Below, piece after piece: positions 45,585-55,607 of a DNA stretch of 64,000 bases (position 1 is its first letter; the number at the start of each line of letters is the position of its first letter). The notes under the pieces were generated by a model. It did not search any database, had not been told where the DNA came from, and worked only from the letters and a program-made list of their open reading frames with translations. Position numbers and translations under genes: made by a program. Source of the stretch: Salsipaludibacter albus (GTDB lineage Bacteria; Actinomycetota; Nitriliruptoria; Nitriliruptorales; Nitriliruptoraceae); contig NZ_JAHOPH010000018.1 in the NCBI RefSeq assembly GCF_019798055.1, positions 1-64,000 on the forward strand, given 5' to 3'.

Positions 45585-46421
45585 ATGGCGACCACGTCGC
45601 GCTGCGCTGTCGGCCTGTACTGGCTGCCCCTGGGTGCGGGCGACGGCGCGCGGTGCGTCCGCCTGTCCGGGCAGGTGTTCGAGGCCGTGGTGGCCGCGCG
45701 CCACCGACGGGATCGCCACCCGTTGTTCCACTCCGCGCTGCAGGTCCGCACGGGCGCCGACCGCGTCGTGGTCGAGATGGGCCCGGTCTGGTCGCTGGAC
45801 GTGCCCGATCGCGGGGTCGTGTGCGAGGGCCCGGTCGGGGCGACCTGGCTCGGGCGGTCGCGGCTGTTCCGCTACGAGGTTCGCTGCTGGCACGACGGCG
45901 TGCTGCCCGACGAGGCGTTCGCCGTCGGCGGTCCCGTGGACGTGCCCACGACCGAGGCGCGCACGAACCGGCTGCTGGAACTGGTGGCGCAGGTGCCGGC
46001 GGCCACCTGGGGCCGCGACGAGCAGGCGACCGGCGAGATGTGGAACTCCAACTCGGTCGTGTCGTGGGTGCTGGCCCGGTCCGGCCACGAGGTCAGCGGG
46101 CTGCACCCACCTGCCGGCGGACGGGCACCGGGATGGTCGGCCGGCCTGGTTGCCGCGGCCCGGTCAGCAGACCACTTCCTGGAGGATGATGAGCACGATG
46201 AACAGGACGATGATGGTGAGGTCGAGCCGCGCGCCACCCAGGGGGACCGACGGGATGATCCCGCGGAGCGGACGCACGATCGGGTCGACCAGCCCGTTGA
46301 CGACCCGCACGATGGGCAGCAGGCCCGACGGGGGCTCGGGCACGAAGCTCAGGATCACGTAGGCCAGGACCACCAACTGGTAGGCCGTCACCAGCAGGCA
46401 CAGGATGATCACGGGCGATAA
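45585..46421 (+). CDS. Hypothetical protein with an antisense C-terminal overlap
   Basis: The open frame is 278 residues. The first about 190 (MATTSRCAVGLYWLPLGAGD and following, through WNSNSVVSWVLARSGHEV and LHPPAGGRAPG) are protein-like and resemble uncharacterised actinobacterial proteins. The last 80 or so are Asp/His/Gln-rich and are the antisense of yggT, so the natural C-terminus probably lies near 46160. Either the stop has been lost, a frameshift lies near 46140-46160, or the long tail is made. ATG at 45585 follows GGAGGGA by four bases, a strong site. Confidence 0.6.
   Translation: MATTSRCAVGLYWLPLGAGDGARCVRLSGQVFEAVVAARHRRDRHPLFHSALQVRTGADRVVVEMGPVWSLDVPDRGVVCEGPVGATWLGRSRLFRYEVRCWHDGVLPDEAFAVGGPVDVPTTEARTNRLLELVAQVPAATWGRDEQATGEMWNSNSVVSWVLARSGHEVSGLHPPAGGRAPGWSAGLVAAARSADHFLEDDEHDEQDDDGEVEPRATQGDRRDDPAERTHDRVDQPVDDPHDGQQARRGLGHEAQDHVGQDHQLVGRHQQAQDDHGR
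46164..46412 (-). CDS. yggT: YggT family membrane protein
   Basis: An 82-residue protein with two membrane helices (IILCLLVTAYQLVVLAYVIL and DLTIIVLFIVLIILQEVV) flanking the conserved NGLVDPIVRPLRGIIPSV loop. YggT proteins sit beside sepF in many Gram-positive genomes and are tied to division or osmotic stress; the role is not settled. GTG at 46412 overlaps the sepF stop as GTGA. Last gene of the division cluster here; the plus-strand ORF at 45585 overlaps it entirely. Confidence 0.92.
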   Translation of the reverse strand: MIILCLLVTAYQLVVLAYVILSFVPEPPSGLLPIVRVVNGLVDPIVRPLRGIIPSVPLGGARLDLTIIVLFIVLIILQEVVC

Positions 46422-47095
46422 CCCAGCGTCTGCAGCCGGGTCCACTCGCGCTCGGGGATCTCGGTGCCGCGGGGCACGATCAGGAACGACTTGGCGCCGA
46501 CCTTCATCATCTCGCCCTGCAACGCGAAGGTGGTCCCGGCAACGAAGTCCAGGACGCGCTTGCGCGCCTCCGACGGGGCGTCGGTCAGGTCGAACACGAC
46601 CGGCGAGCCCTGTCGGTACCGCGAGCCCACCTCGCGAGCGCTGTCCTCGTAGTCGGTGACCGCCACGATGGCGACGCGACGGCCGAGACCGGCGGGCATC
46701 TGGTGCCCGGTGTCGTCGTCGGGGCGCAGTGCACGCACGTTGGAGCCGTCCTCACGACGGGCCGGACGGTCCTCGGCGGGGGCCCGGCGCCGGGGACGAT
46801 CGGACGACGCCGCGGAACGGCGCTCCTCGTCCAGCGCGACCTGCGAGACCGGCTCGGTCAGGTCACCACCGGACCCGCTGTTGCGGTACCCACCGCCGGC
46901 GCTGCGCCCCACGACCTCCGACAGCCCGAAGTCGTCCTCGTCGTCCGGGCGCACGACGGCGATCGGCCCGGTGGTGTCGTGCATCGCCGGGCGGGCCGCC
47001 CGAGCCTGCTCCTCGAAGCGCTCGGGCATCTCGTCGTACTCGTCGGGTTCCTCGACCAGACCGAGATAGACCAGGGTCTTTCGCCACATGCTCAT
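46409..47095 (-). CDS. sepF: Cell division protein SepF
   Basis: A 228-residue protein that tethers FtsZ to the membrane in organisms without FtsA. The N-terminal amphipathic helix (MSMWRKTLVYLGLVEE) is the membrane anchor; about 20-135 is a disordered acidic/basic linker; 138-225 is the SepF core (VAIVAVTDYEDSAREVGSRY, VFDLTDAPSEARKRVLDFVA, VGAKSFLIVPRG). ATG at 47095 follows GGAGG by eight bases and lies one base after the yggS stop. Confidence 0.95.
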   Translation of the reverse strand: MSMWRKTLVYLGLVEEPDEYDEMPERFEEQARAARPAMHDTTGPIAVVRPDDEDDFGLSEVVGRSAGGGYRNSGSGGDLTEPVSQVALDEERRSAASSDRPRRRAPAEDRPARREDGSNVRALRPDDDTGHQMPAGLGRRVAIVAVTDYEDSAREVGSRYRQGSPVVFDLTDAPSEARKRVLDFVAGTTFALQGEMMKVGAKSFLIVPRGTEIPEREWTRLQTLGYRP

Positions 47096-47096
47096 T

Positions 47097-47867
47097 TCAC
47101 AGACCTCCGGATCGGGGGCCGGTCCACGGCCCGTTGCCCCGCGGCCCGAACAGGGCCGTTCCCACACGCACGATCGTGGCACCCTCGGCCACTGCGGCCT
47201 CGAGATCCGCGGTCATGCCCATGCTCAGTTCCCGCACGTCGGGCCAGTCCGACACCACGCGGTCACGCGCGGCGCGCAACGCCGCGAAGTGCGGCGCGGT
47301 GGCCGCCACGGGGTCGGCGCCCTCGGGGGGCATCGGCGGGACGGTCATCAGGCCCTCGACGTGGAGGTTGGGGCGCTGGCAAGCGTAGGCCACGAGTTCG
47401 TCGACCTCGTGGAGGCCACACCCTCCCTTGGCCGGGTCGTCGCCGACGTTGACCTGCACGAGCACCCGCTGGGGGGTCCCGGCTCGACCGGCACGCGAAT
47501 CGAGCTCGTCGACGAGCGATGGTCGGTCCACCGAGTGCACCAGCACGTCACGGCCGACCAGGTCGCGGGCCTTGCGGGACTGGAGTCGTCCGATGAAGTG
47601 CCAACGCACGGCACGCAGCGCATCGAACGGCGCGACCTCGGCCTGGTCGGCGATCGCGAGCTTGGCCGTGAGCTCGGCGACCCGGTTCTCGCCGAGGTCG
47701 GCCACGCCGGCCCGGACGAGGGCGGCGAGCCGGGACGGCGGATGGGTCTTGCCGACGGCCACCAGCGTGATCGTGGCCGGATCACGTCCGGCGGACCGGG
47801 CCGCATCGTCGATCCGGGCCCGCACGGTGGCCAGCGCCGTGGTGGGGTCGAAGGACGTCTCGGTCAC
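47097..47867 (-). CDS. yggS: Pyridoxal phosphate homeostasis protein
   Basis: A 256-residue non-catalytic PLP-binding protein (COG0325/YggS). The PLP lysine is in LVAVGKTHPPS; other markers are LGENRVAEL, WHFIGRLQSRKARDLV, SVDRPSLVDEL, GLMTVPPM and LSMGMTADLEAAVAEGAT. In Gram-positive bacteria this gene commonly lies between ftsZ/pgeF and sepF, as here. GTG at 47867 overlaps the pgeF stop. Confidence 0.95.
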   Translation of the reverse strand: MTETSFDPTTALATVRARIDDAARSAGRDPATITLVAVGKTHPPSRLAALVRAGVADLGENRVAELTAKLAIADQAEVAPFDALRAVRWHFIGRLQSRKARDLVGRDVLVHSVDRPSLVDELDSRAGRAGTPQRVLVQVNVGDDPAKGGCGLHEVDELVAYACQRPNLHVEGLMTVPPMPPEGADPVAATAPHFAALRAARDRVVSDWPDVRELSMGMTADLEAAVAEGATIVRVGTALFGPRGNGPWTGPRSGGL

Positions 47868-48591
47868 GCGGTCCGGACCACCATGCCGGCCTGGCGGCCG
47901 GCCGCGGGGTCGCGACGGTGGCTGAACCACCCCACGTCGTGGTGGGTGCACACGCCCTCGTCGGTGACCTCGATGCCGAGCTCGTCCAACCTGGCACGGA
48001 CGGCCGCGGGCAGGTCCAGCGACGGTGTGCCCCAGGTCGTGGAGGCCGCGGCCGCCGGGTGGGCCGACGCGACCTCGTCACGCAGCCAGTCCTCCACCTC
48101 GTAGCAGCATCCCCGGATCGAGGGCCCGATGGCGGCACGGACGGTGCCCCCGTCGAGGTCGTCGACCACCTCGGCGACCGCGCCCACGACGTCGGCGACG
48201 ACCCCGAGCCGACCCGCGTGGGCCACGCCGACGGCCCGCTCCCCGGCGACCAGGACCGGCACGCAGTCGGCCACGAGCACGGCCAGTGCGCGGCCCGGGA
48301 CGATGGTGACGGCACCGTCCGCCGGGCCGACCTCGGCACCCGCCGGCGTGGTGTCGTCGACGACCACGACGTCGCTGCCGTGCACCTGCCGGAGCCGGAC
48401 GACCTGGTCGTCGTCCACGCCGATGGCCGCCGCTGCCGCGCCGCGGTCCGCCGCGAGGCGGCCCGGACGGTGCGGTCGACGGTGGCTGAGGTTGCCGGCG
48501 GCGCCGACCGCCTCGTCGGGACCGTCGAGGTCCCGACCGGTGAACACGGCCCGGACGCCGGGACCGAGGTCCACCGGGTCCAGCGCCAGGG

Positions 48592-48595
<4 letters not shown>
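47864..48595 (-). CDS. pgeF: Peptidoglycan editing factor PgeF
   Basis: A 243-residue YfiH/laccase-domain protein that removes wrongly incorporated serine-containing precursors in E. coli. Metal and nucleophile residues are in [11 protein letters not shown] (His), [10 protein letters not shown] (Cys), [15 protein letters not shown] (His) and CCYEVED. The short spacing and ATGA overlap with ftsZ place it in the division operon, consistent with a peptidoglycan role. Confidence 0.92.
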
Positions 48596-49692
<1,097 letters not shown>

Positions 49693-49828
49693 GGATTCGT
49701 GTCCTTTGCTGCGGCCGGGCAGTGGCCCGGCGCGGTGGCGGCCCTGGGGGACCGGTCGGATCGTCGTTGTGGGTCGGGTCAGGTCTGGTGGTGCCGGAGC
49801 CGGTGTCGCACGTGGCTTCCGGTTATGT

Positions 49829-49845
49829 CTAAACCTCTAGTTTAG
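49829..49845 (-). promoter_or_regulatory. AT-rich hairpin in the ftsZ leader
   Basis: CTAAAC-CTCTA-GTTTAG, a perfect 6-bp inverted repeat inside the AT-richest patch of the window (49825-49895). It would lie in the 5' leader of ftsZ mRNA if transcription starts near 49873. TCCAAAATTTGGA at 49855-49867 is a further near-palindrome. Confidence 0.4.
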
Positions 49846-49879
49846 GTCTAGTTCTCCAAAATTTGGAACATTCGACCAC

Positions 49880-49908
49880 AACCTAGAGTAGAGGTGAAGG
49901 TCCGTCAA
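49880..49908 (-). promoter_or_regulatory. ftsZ promoter
   Basis: On the minus strand, TTGACG (49903-49908) and TAGGTT (49880-49885) are separated by 17 bases. The -35 is a near-consensus match and the -10 fits TANNNT. It lies between ftsQ and ftsZ, so ftsZ can be transcribed apart from the upstream dcw genes. Confidence 0.65.
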
Positions 49909-49950
49909 GTCGAACCACTGGCACGTCGACCGGGGTCGGTGGGCCCCGGC

Positions 49951-50703
49951 CTACGGATCGACGACGGGAGCATCGGGTGCGCGGACGTCGATCCCCGACA
50001 CGGTGGCACCGTCCAGGTCCTCGAGGACGGCGGCCAGGGCCCGCGACTTGGCGTCGACGTCGGTGGCACGACCGAACTGCACCCGGGTGCCGTCGTCGAG
50101 CACCAACACCGCACGATCTGCCGCCTGGGCGTCGATCGACGCGACCAGGGAGGCGGTCGGCCCCGGGAGCGCGGCCGCGATGTCGATGGCGTTGCCCAGC
50201 GCGGGGTTGCGCAGCGCCCGCTCGCCCGGCGCGGGCAGCTCGCCCTCCTCGACGTCGATGACCACCAGGCCGTCGGCGTCCTTGGTGGCCATGACCATGC
50301 CCTCGTCGTCCACCAGGACGGCGGTGTCGTCGGTGCGGGCCACGATCGTCGCCACCCGCTCGGTGATCGCGATCTCGACGGTGACCGGGTCGACCCGGTC
50401 GATGTCCACCGATCGCACCCGCGGCAGCGCCGCCACGCGGTCCTCGGCGTCACCCAGCGGCAGGCGCAGCAGCGACGTCCCCAGCGGCAGGTCGGCGGCG
50501 GCGCGGACCTCGGCGTCGTCCAGCACCTGCGTGCCGACCACGCGAACCTCGGCCAGTTCGACCAGCGGTGACCGTTCCACGAGCAGCAAGGCGACCAGCA
50601 GTCCCACCAGGACCGCCACGACGACGGTGCGCTGCAGGCGTCGGCGACGCTGCTCCTCGCGGACGTCACGGCGTCGTTCGGCGATCCGCTCGTCGACCAT
50701 CAT
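49951..50703 (-). CDS. ftsQ: Cell division protein FtsQ
   Basis: A 250-residue bitopic membrane protein. A basic cytoplasmic N-terminus (to about 24), one membrane helix (TVVVAVLVGLLVALLLVE), a POTRA domain (about 46-115, LAEVRVVGTQVLDDAEVRAA) and the FtsQ domain follow. With FtsL and FtsB it links the Z-ring to FtsW-FtsI. The ATG at 50703 overlaps the murB stop as ATGA. Next downstream is a 258-bp gap holding the ftsZ promoter. Confidence 0.92.
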   Translation of the reverse strand: MMVDERIAERRRDVREEQRRRRLQRTVVVAVLVGLLVALLLVERSPLVELAEVRVVGTQVLDDAEVRAAADLPLGTSLLRLPLGDAEDRVAALPRVRSVDIDRVDPVTVEIAITERVATIVARTDDTAVLVDDEGMVMATKDADGLVVIDVEEGELPAPGERALRNPALGNAIDIAAALPGPTASLVASIDAQAADRAVLVLDDGTRVQFGRATDVDAKSRALAAVLEDLDGATVSGIDVRAPDAPVVDP

Positions 50704-51641
50704 CGCCACCACGCACCTGACGACGCCAACGAGCCGGCCACGCGCACCTCGGGCACCAGGTCCACCCCGGTCTCGTCCAGCACCAGGGCATGGACGCGAC
50801 GCACCAGTGCCACCACGTCGGCGGCGCGGGCATCCGGCCGGGTCACGATGAAGTTGGCGTGTCGCTCCGACACGCGCGCGCCACCCACGGCCAGGCCCTT
50901 GGCTCCGGCGGCCTCCACGAGGCGCCCGGCGGAGTCGTCGGGAGGGTTGGTGAAGACCGAACCGCAGTTGGGCTCGTTGAGCGGCTGGTGGGTGCGTCGC
51001 CAGGACCGGATGTCGGCCATCTCCGCGCGGACCACCTCCTGGTCGCCCGGCTCGAGTGCGAGGGTCGCGGCGACCACCACGGCATCCGCCGGCAGGTCGC
51101 TGTGGCGATAGGACAGCCCCAGGACCTGCGCGGGCCAGACTTCGCGGGCCCGACGACCCAGACGGTAAACCTCAACCTCTACAAGAGAGTCAGACATGTC
51201 GCGACCGTGTGCACCGGCGTTCATCCGCACCGCGCCACCGAGCGTTCCCGGCACGGCGGTCCCCCACGCGAAGCCGGCGAGGCCAGCCCGTGCGATGGTC
51301 CCGGCCAGGGCGGGCAGGGGCTCGGCCGCACCGGCGACCACCGTGCCGCCGTCGATGGACACGCCGCGAAACCCCCGCCCCAGCTGCAGGGCGATCCCGG
51401 GCCAGCCGTCGTCGCCGACCAGCAGGTTGGAGCCCCGACCGACCACCATCACGGGGACCTCGTGGGCCTGCGCGACGTCGGCGACCACGCCCAGGTCGCC
51501 GTCGTCCTCGGCCACCACCATCGCCCTGGCCGGTCCCCCGACCCGCAGGGTCGTCACCGTGGCCAGCTCGACACCGGGACGCGCCCGGTCACCGAGGCGA
51601 TCGGCCAGCGTGACCGCGACCGGGTCCGGCTCAGCGTCCAC
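50700..51641 (-). CDS. murB: UDP-N-acetylenolpyruvoylglucosamine reductase
   Basis: A 313-residue FAD-dependent reductase making UDP-MurNAc. Signatures: TTLRVGGPARAMV, VVGRGSNLLV, GFAWGTAVPGTLGGAVRMNA, SYRHSD, PNCGSVFTNP and SERHANFI. Catalytic Ser/Glu residues are in the CGSVF and C-terminal blocks. It is of the short (type IIa) form. GTG at 51641 overlaps murC by 11 bases. Confidence 0.95.
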   Translation of the reverse strand: MDAEPDPVAVTLADRLGDRARPGVELATVTTLRVGGPARAMVVAEDDGDLGVVADVAQAHEVPVMVVGRGSNLLVGDDGWPGIALQLGRGFRGVSIDGGTVVAGAAEPLPALAGTIARAGLAGFAWGTAVPGTLGGAVRMNAGAHGRDMSDSLVEVEVYRLGRRAREVWPAQVLGLSYRHSDLPADAVVVAATLALEPGDQEVVRAEMADIRSWRRTHQPLNEPNCGSVFTNPPDDSAGRLVEAAGAKGLAVGGARVSERHANFIVTRPDARAADVVALVRRVHALVLDETGVDLVPEVRVAGSLASSGAWWR

Positions 51642-53034
51642 CGTCGTCCCCGGCCAGTGCGTGGACCAGCGCCGCTCCGACCTGGCTGATGTCGCCCGCT
51701 CCCGTCACGAGCACGAGGTCGCCGCGCTCCGCCTCCGCGGCGAGCGCCGCCACCAGGGCGGTGAAGTGGGGCTGGAAGGTGACCCGGGCACCGGCCGCCT
51801 CGGCCGCCTCGGCCACGAGTCGACCGGACACGCCCGGCTCGGGGCTCTCGCCCGAGCCGTAGACGTCGGTCACCCACACCCGGTCGGCCGCCGCCGCGGC
51901 TCGGCCCAGCTCGGGGCCGAACTCGCGGGTGCGGCTGTAGCGATGGGGCTGCACCACGACCAGCACGCGTCCGTCGGTGTGGGCGCGCGCGGCCGCCAGG
52001 GTGGCGCGCAGCTCGGTCGGGTGGTGGGCGTAGTCGTCCACCACGGTGACCCCGGCCTCGCGACCGACCACCTGGAAGCGGCGGGCGGCCCCCTGGAAGA
52101 CGCCGAGGCCGGCGGCGACGGCGCGAGGATCGTGGCCCAGGTGGTGGGCGACCGCGATGGCCGCGGTCGCGTTCACGAGGTTGTGCTGGCCGGGCACGCC
52201 CAGTGCCAGCGTCGCCAGCTCGTGGTCGTCGTGGAGGACCGTTCCCGACCGTGGTCCCTCGGGGACCAACTGGTAGTCCGCGGAGGGGGCGATGCCATAG
52301 GTGGCCACCGGTCCGTCGACCCGGCCCGCCAGGGCCACTCCCCCGGGGTCGTCGACGCCGACCACCGCGAGACCGTCCGGCTCGCGCCGACCCAGGAAGG
52401 TCGCGAACACGTCGAGCACCTCGTCCTCGGAGGCGTAGGTGTCGGGGTGGTCGAGCTCGGCGTTGGTGACGATGGCGACGTGGGGTCGGAAGACCAGCAG
52501 CGACCGGTCCGACTCGTCGGCCTCGGCGACGAAGACCGGGTCGGTGCCCGCATGGGCGTTGGTGCCCGCCTCGTTGAGCTGGGCGCCGATCGAGAAGCTC
52601 GGGTCGACGCCGACGGCGTGCAGGCCGACGACCAGCATGGACGTCGTGGTGGTCTTGCCGTGGGTCCCGGCGACCAGCACGCGCCGGTCCCGAGCCATCA
52701 GCGCGTGCAGCAGGTCGGCCCGGTGGACGACCGGCACGGCGGCCGTCGTGGCCGCCACGACCTCCGGGTTGTCCTCGTGCACGGCCGACGAGACCACGAC
52801 GACGTCCTGGTCCGTGACGTTCGCCGCGTCGTGGCCGATCGTGACCGTGGCACCCATCGCGCGAAGTTCGTGCGTGCGCCGCGAGTCCTTGAGGTCCGAT
52901 CCGGTGACGACGTGCCCACGCTGGACGAGGATGCGGGCGAGGCCGGACATGCCGGCGCCACCGATGCCGACCAGGTGGACGGTCGTCGGGTCCTGCAGGT
53001 CCAGCTCGTGGGCCCCCGTGCGTGCCGTGGCCAT
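51631..53034 (-). CDS. murC: UDP-N-acetylmuramate--L-alanine ligase
   Basis: A 467-residue ATP-dependent ligase adding L-Ala. HLVGIGGAGMSGLA is the Rossmann UDP-binding loop, GTHGKTTTT (123-131) the P-loop, EADESD and DDYAHHPTELRATL the catalytic blocks. Its ATG overlaps the murG stop by one base. Confidence 0.96.
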   Translation of the reverse strand: MATARTGAHELDLQDPTTVHLVGIGGAGMSGLARILVQRGHVVTGSDLKDSRRTHELRAMGATVTIGHDAANVTDQDVVVVSSAVHEDNPEVVAATTAAVPVVHRADLLHALMARDRRVLVAGTHGKTTTTSMLVVGLHAVGVDPSFSIGAQLNEAGTNAHAGTDPVFVAEADESDRSLLVFRPHVAIVTNAELDHPDTYASEDEVLDVFATFLGRREPDGLAVVGVDDPGGVALAGRVDGPVATYGIAPSADYQLVPEGPRSGTVLHDDHELATLALGVPGQHNLVNATAAIAVAHHLGHDPRAVAAGLGVFQGAARRFQVVGREAGVTVVDDYAHHPTELRATLAAARAHTDGRVLVVVQPHRYSRTREFGPELGRAAAAADRVWVTDVYGSGESPEPGVSGRLVAEAAEAAGARVTFQPHFTALVAALAAEAERGDLVLVTGAGDISQVGAALVHALAGDDGGR

Positions 53035-54371
53035 CACCGGTCCTCGTCGTCGGGGTCGACCGGCGCGGCCGGGTCCACCCACGTGCGGTCGGTTTCCTCC
53101 CACGAGGCCACGACCGCGCCGATCTGCTCGGTGCGGGCGCGCGCGGACTCCGCGAACGCCTCGTCCAGCGCCGCCTCGTCGGTCTCGGGCAGCGCCAGGG
53201 CGTCGCCGGGTGCATCGGGCGGAGCAGAACCGGGGGTCAGGTCGACGCCCTCCACCATGCCACGCACCGCGTCGGCCACCAGTCGTGCTGCCTCCCGGCG
53301 ACCGAAGGCCCGTGCCCGCAGCGACGCCTCCGCCCGGGCGGCGGGGTCGCGGATCCAGGGCGCCAGGGCATCGACGATGGTGCGTCCCGACAGGCGCCCG
53401 TCCTCCACGGTGACGGCGGCGCCGGTCGCGGCAAGGGCACGTGCGTTCGCGGTCTGGTGGTCCCGGGTGGCGGCCGGGTAGGGCACCAGGACGGCCGGGA
53501 GGCCGAGCACCGTCAGCTCGGAGATGGAGGTGGCGCCCGCGCGACAGACGACGACGTCGGCGGCGGCGTAGGCCAGCGACATGTCGTCGATGAAGTCGAG
53601 GATGCGCACGGTCGGACCGTGGTCCGGGTCGTCGCCGACCTCGGCCCGCCACATGTCGATCGCCTCCTCGTGCAGCTTGGTCCCGGCGGCGTGGATGATC
53701 TGCAGGTCCAGGTCACCCCACTCGCGCGCCGACTTGGCGATCGCCCGGTTGATGCTGCGGGCGCCCTGGGAGCCACCGAAGACCAGCACGGTCGGCCGCT
53801 CCACGTCCAGCTCGAAGCGTCGACGGGCCGCCGCACGCACGGCGTCGCGGTCCAGGGCCAGGATCTCGTCGCGGACCGGGTTGCCGGTCACCAGGGTCCG
53901 CGACCGCTTGCCGAACCGGGCGGTGGACGACGGGAACGTCACGGCGATCCGGTCGGCCCAGCGCGCGGCGAACTGGTTGGCCAGGCCCGGGACGGCGTTC
54001 TGCTCGTGGAGCAGCAGCGGGATGTCGGCACGGCCGGCCGCCCACGAGACCGGGAAGGACACGTAGCCCCCGAAGGTGGCGGCGGCGACGACGTCGCGAC
54101 GCGCGAGGAGCTCGCTCACCTGTCCCCGCGAGCGACGCAGGCTCCCGGGCAGGCGCAGCAGTCCGACGGAGGGACGGCGGGGCAGGGGCAGTGCGTCGAC
54201 CAGGTGGAACTCGAACCCCGCCTCGGGCACCAGTCGTTCCTCGAGGCGTCCACGGGTCCCGACGAAGACGGGGTCCCAGTCACCGGTCGTGACCAGCTCG
54301 CGGGCCACGGCCAGCGCCGGGAACACGTGTCCGGCCGTTCCACCGCCTGCGAACAGGACGGTTCGGGTCAT
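53034..54371 (-). CDS. murG: UDP-GlcNAc:lipid I GlcNAc transferase (MurG)
   Basis: A 445-residue GT-B glycosyltransferase making lipid II on the inner face of the membrane. Markers: LFAGGGTAGHVFPALAVA, FGGYVSFPVSWAAGRADIPL, HEQNAVPGLANQFAA, VFGGSQGARSIN and GATSISELTVLGLPAVLVPY. About 75 residues after the normal end (rich in Asp, Glu, Ala, Pro) form an unusual acidic tail. ATG overlaps the ftsW stop. Confidence 0.95.
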   Translation of the reverse strand: MTRTVLFAGGGTAGHVFPALAVARELVTTGDWDPVFVGTRGRLEERLVPEAGFEFHLVDALPLPRRPSVGLLRLPGSLRRSRGQVSELLARRDVVAAATFGGYVSFPVSWAAGRADIPLLLHEQNAVPGLANQFAARWADRIAVTFPSSTARFGKRSRTLVTGNPVRDEILALDRDAVRAAARRRFELDVERPTVLVFGGSQGARSINRAIAKSAREWGDLDLQIIHAAGTKLHEEAIDMWRAEVGDDPDHGPTVRILDFIDDMSLAYAAADVVVCRAGATSISELTVLGLPAVLVPYPAATRDHQTANARALAATGAAVTVEDGRLSGRTIVDALAPWIRDPAARAEASLRARAFGRREAARLVADAVRGMVEGVDLTPGSAPPDAPGDALALPETDEAALDEAFAESARARTEQIGAVVASWEETDRTWVDPAAPVDPDDEDR

Positions 54372-55570
54372 TGCACTGCCTCGGGGTGGTCGACGTCACG
54401 GGCGATGGCCACCAGGATCCCCAGCGCGACGAGCGTGGACACCAGCGACGATCCACCGGCAGACACCAGCGGCAGGGTCATGCCGGTGATGGGCAGCACG
54501 CCGATGACGGTCGCGACGTTGATCATCGCCTGTCCGACGAGCCAGCCGGTGATGGTGAAGGCGACGGTACGAGAAAAGCCGGTGGCCTGCCGAGCGATCC
54601 GCAGCCCAACGACCAGGACCGCGGTGAACAGTCCCAGCACCACCAGGGCACCCACCAGGCCGAGCTCCTCGCCGATGATCGCGAAGACGAAGTCGGTCTC
54701 GGGGTTGGGCACGAAGTTCCACTTGCCCCGCGACGATCCGACGCCCACACCCGTCCATCCACCGTTGCCCAGCGCGTAGAGCGACTGCAGCAGCTGGAAC
54801 CCGGACTCGGTCGGGGCGGCCTCGGGGTTGAGCCACCCCTCGATGCGGGCCATCCGGTAGTCGGCGACGAGGGTCCCCACGATGCCCAGGGCCGCCATGG
54901 CGGCCCCGCCCAGGGCCATCAACCGCAACGGCAGGCCCTCGGCGAACAGCAGGATGGCGACGATCAGGCCGATCAACAGGGTCGTGCCCTGGTCGGGCTG
55001 GGCCATGACGAGCGTGGCCACGACGACCAGCAGCGGCACGGCGGGGACGAGCAGGTGGCGCAGGGGCAGCCGGCCGTCGGGTCGAGCGGTGCGCTTGCGT
55101 GCGGTGACGTCGGCCAGCCACAGCACGATCGCCAGCTTGACGAGCTCGGAGGGCTGGGCGACGAACCATCCGAAGCCCAGCCACCGGGTCGAGCCACCAC
55201 GCGTGATCCCCACGCCGGGGACGATGACCAGCAGCAGGCCCGCCAGGGACACGGCCAGCAGCACCCACGACACCGGGCGCCAGGTGCGGGGCTTGAGCCG
55301 GGCGACCACCACGAACGCGGGGATCCCGATGGCCGCCCAGACCAGCTGGCGACGCAGGATCCCGAACGGGTCACCGGACTCGGCCGCGTCGACCACGGAT
55401 GCCGAGAAGCTCATGACGAGGCCGATGAGCAACAGCAGTCCGGTGACCACGACCAGCAGGGTCGCGTCGTTGGTCCAGCCGGACACCGACTGGGCCCGGA
55501 GGCGATCCATGACCCGCTCCCCCAGCGTGCGCCGTGGCGCCAGCAGGTCCTGGTGGGTGGTGGAGCTCAC
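54368..55570 (-). CDS. ftsW: Peptidoglycan glycosyltransferase FtsW
   Basis: A 400-residue SEDS-family membrane polymerase that makes septal glycan from lipid II with FtsI. About ten membrane helices; conserved blocks GITRGGSTRWLGFG, QPSELVKLAIVLWLAD, MAQPDQGTTLLIG, FVFAIIGEELGLVGAL and GMTLPLVSAGGSSLV are present. It directly follows mraY with only 37 bases between; murD, which normally lies between them, is absent. GTG at 55570 has an AGG about ten bases upstream. Confidence 0.95.
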   Translation of the reverse strand: MSSTTHQDLLAPRRTLGERVMDRLRAQSVSGWTNDATLLVVVTGLLLLIGLVMSFSASVVDAAESGDPFGILRRQLVWAAIGIPAFVVVARLKPRTWRPVSWVLLAVSLAGLLLVIVPGVGITRGGSTRWLGFGWFVAQPSELVKLAIVLWLADVTARKRTARPDGRLPLRHLLVPAVPLLVVVATLVMAQPDQGTTLLIGLIVAILLFAEGLPLRLMALGGAAMAALGIVGTLVADYRMARIEGWLNPEAAPTESGFQLLQSLYALGNGGWTGVGVGSSRGKWNFVPNPETDFVFAIIGEELGLVGALVVLGLFTAVLVVGLRIARQATGFSRTVAFTITGWLVGQAMINVATVIGVLPITGMTLPLVSAGGSSLVSTLVALGILVAIARDVDHPEAVQ

Positions 55571-55607
55571 GTTCGTGCCTGTCGTCGAGTGGGCGTCGAG
55601 GCGGCCG

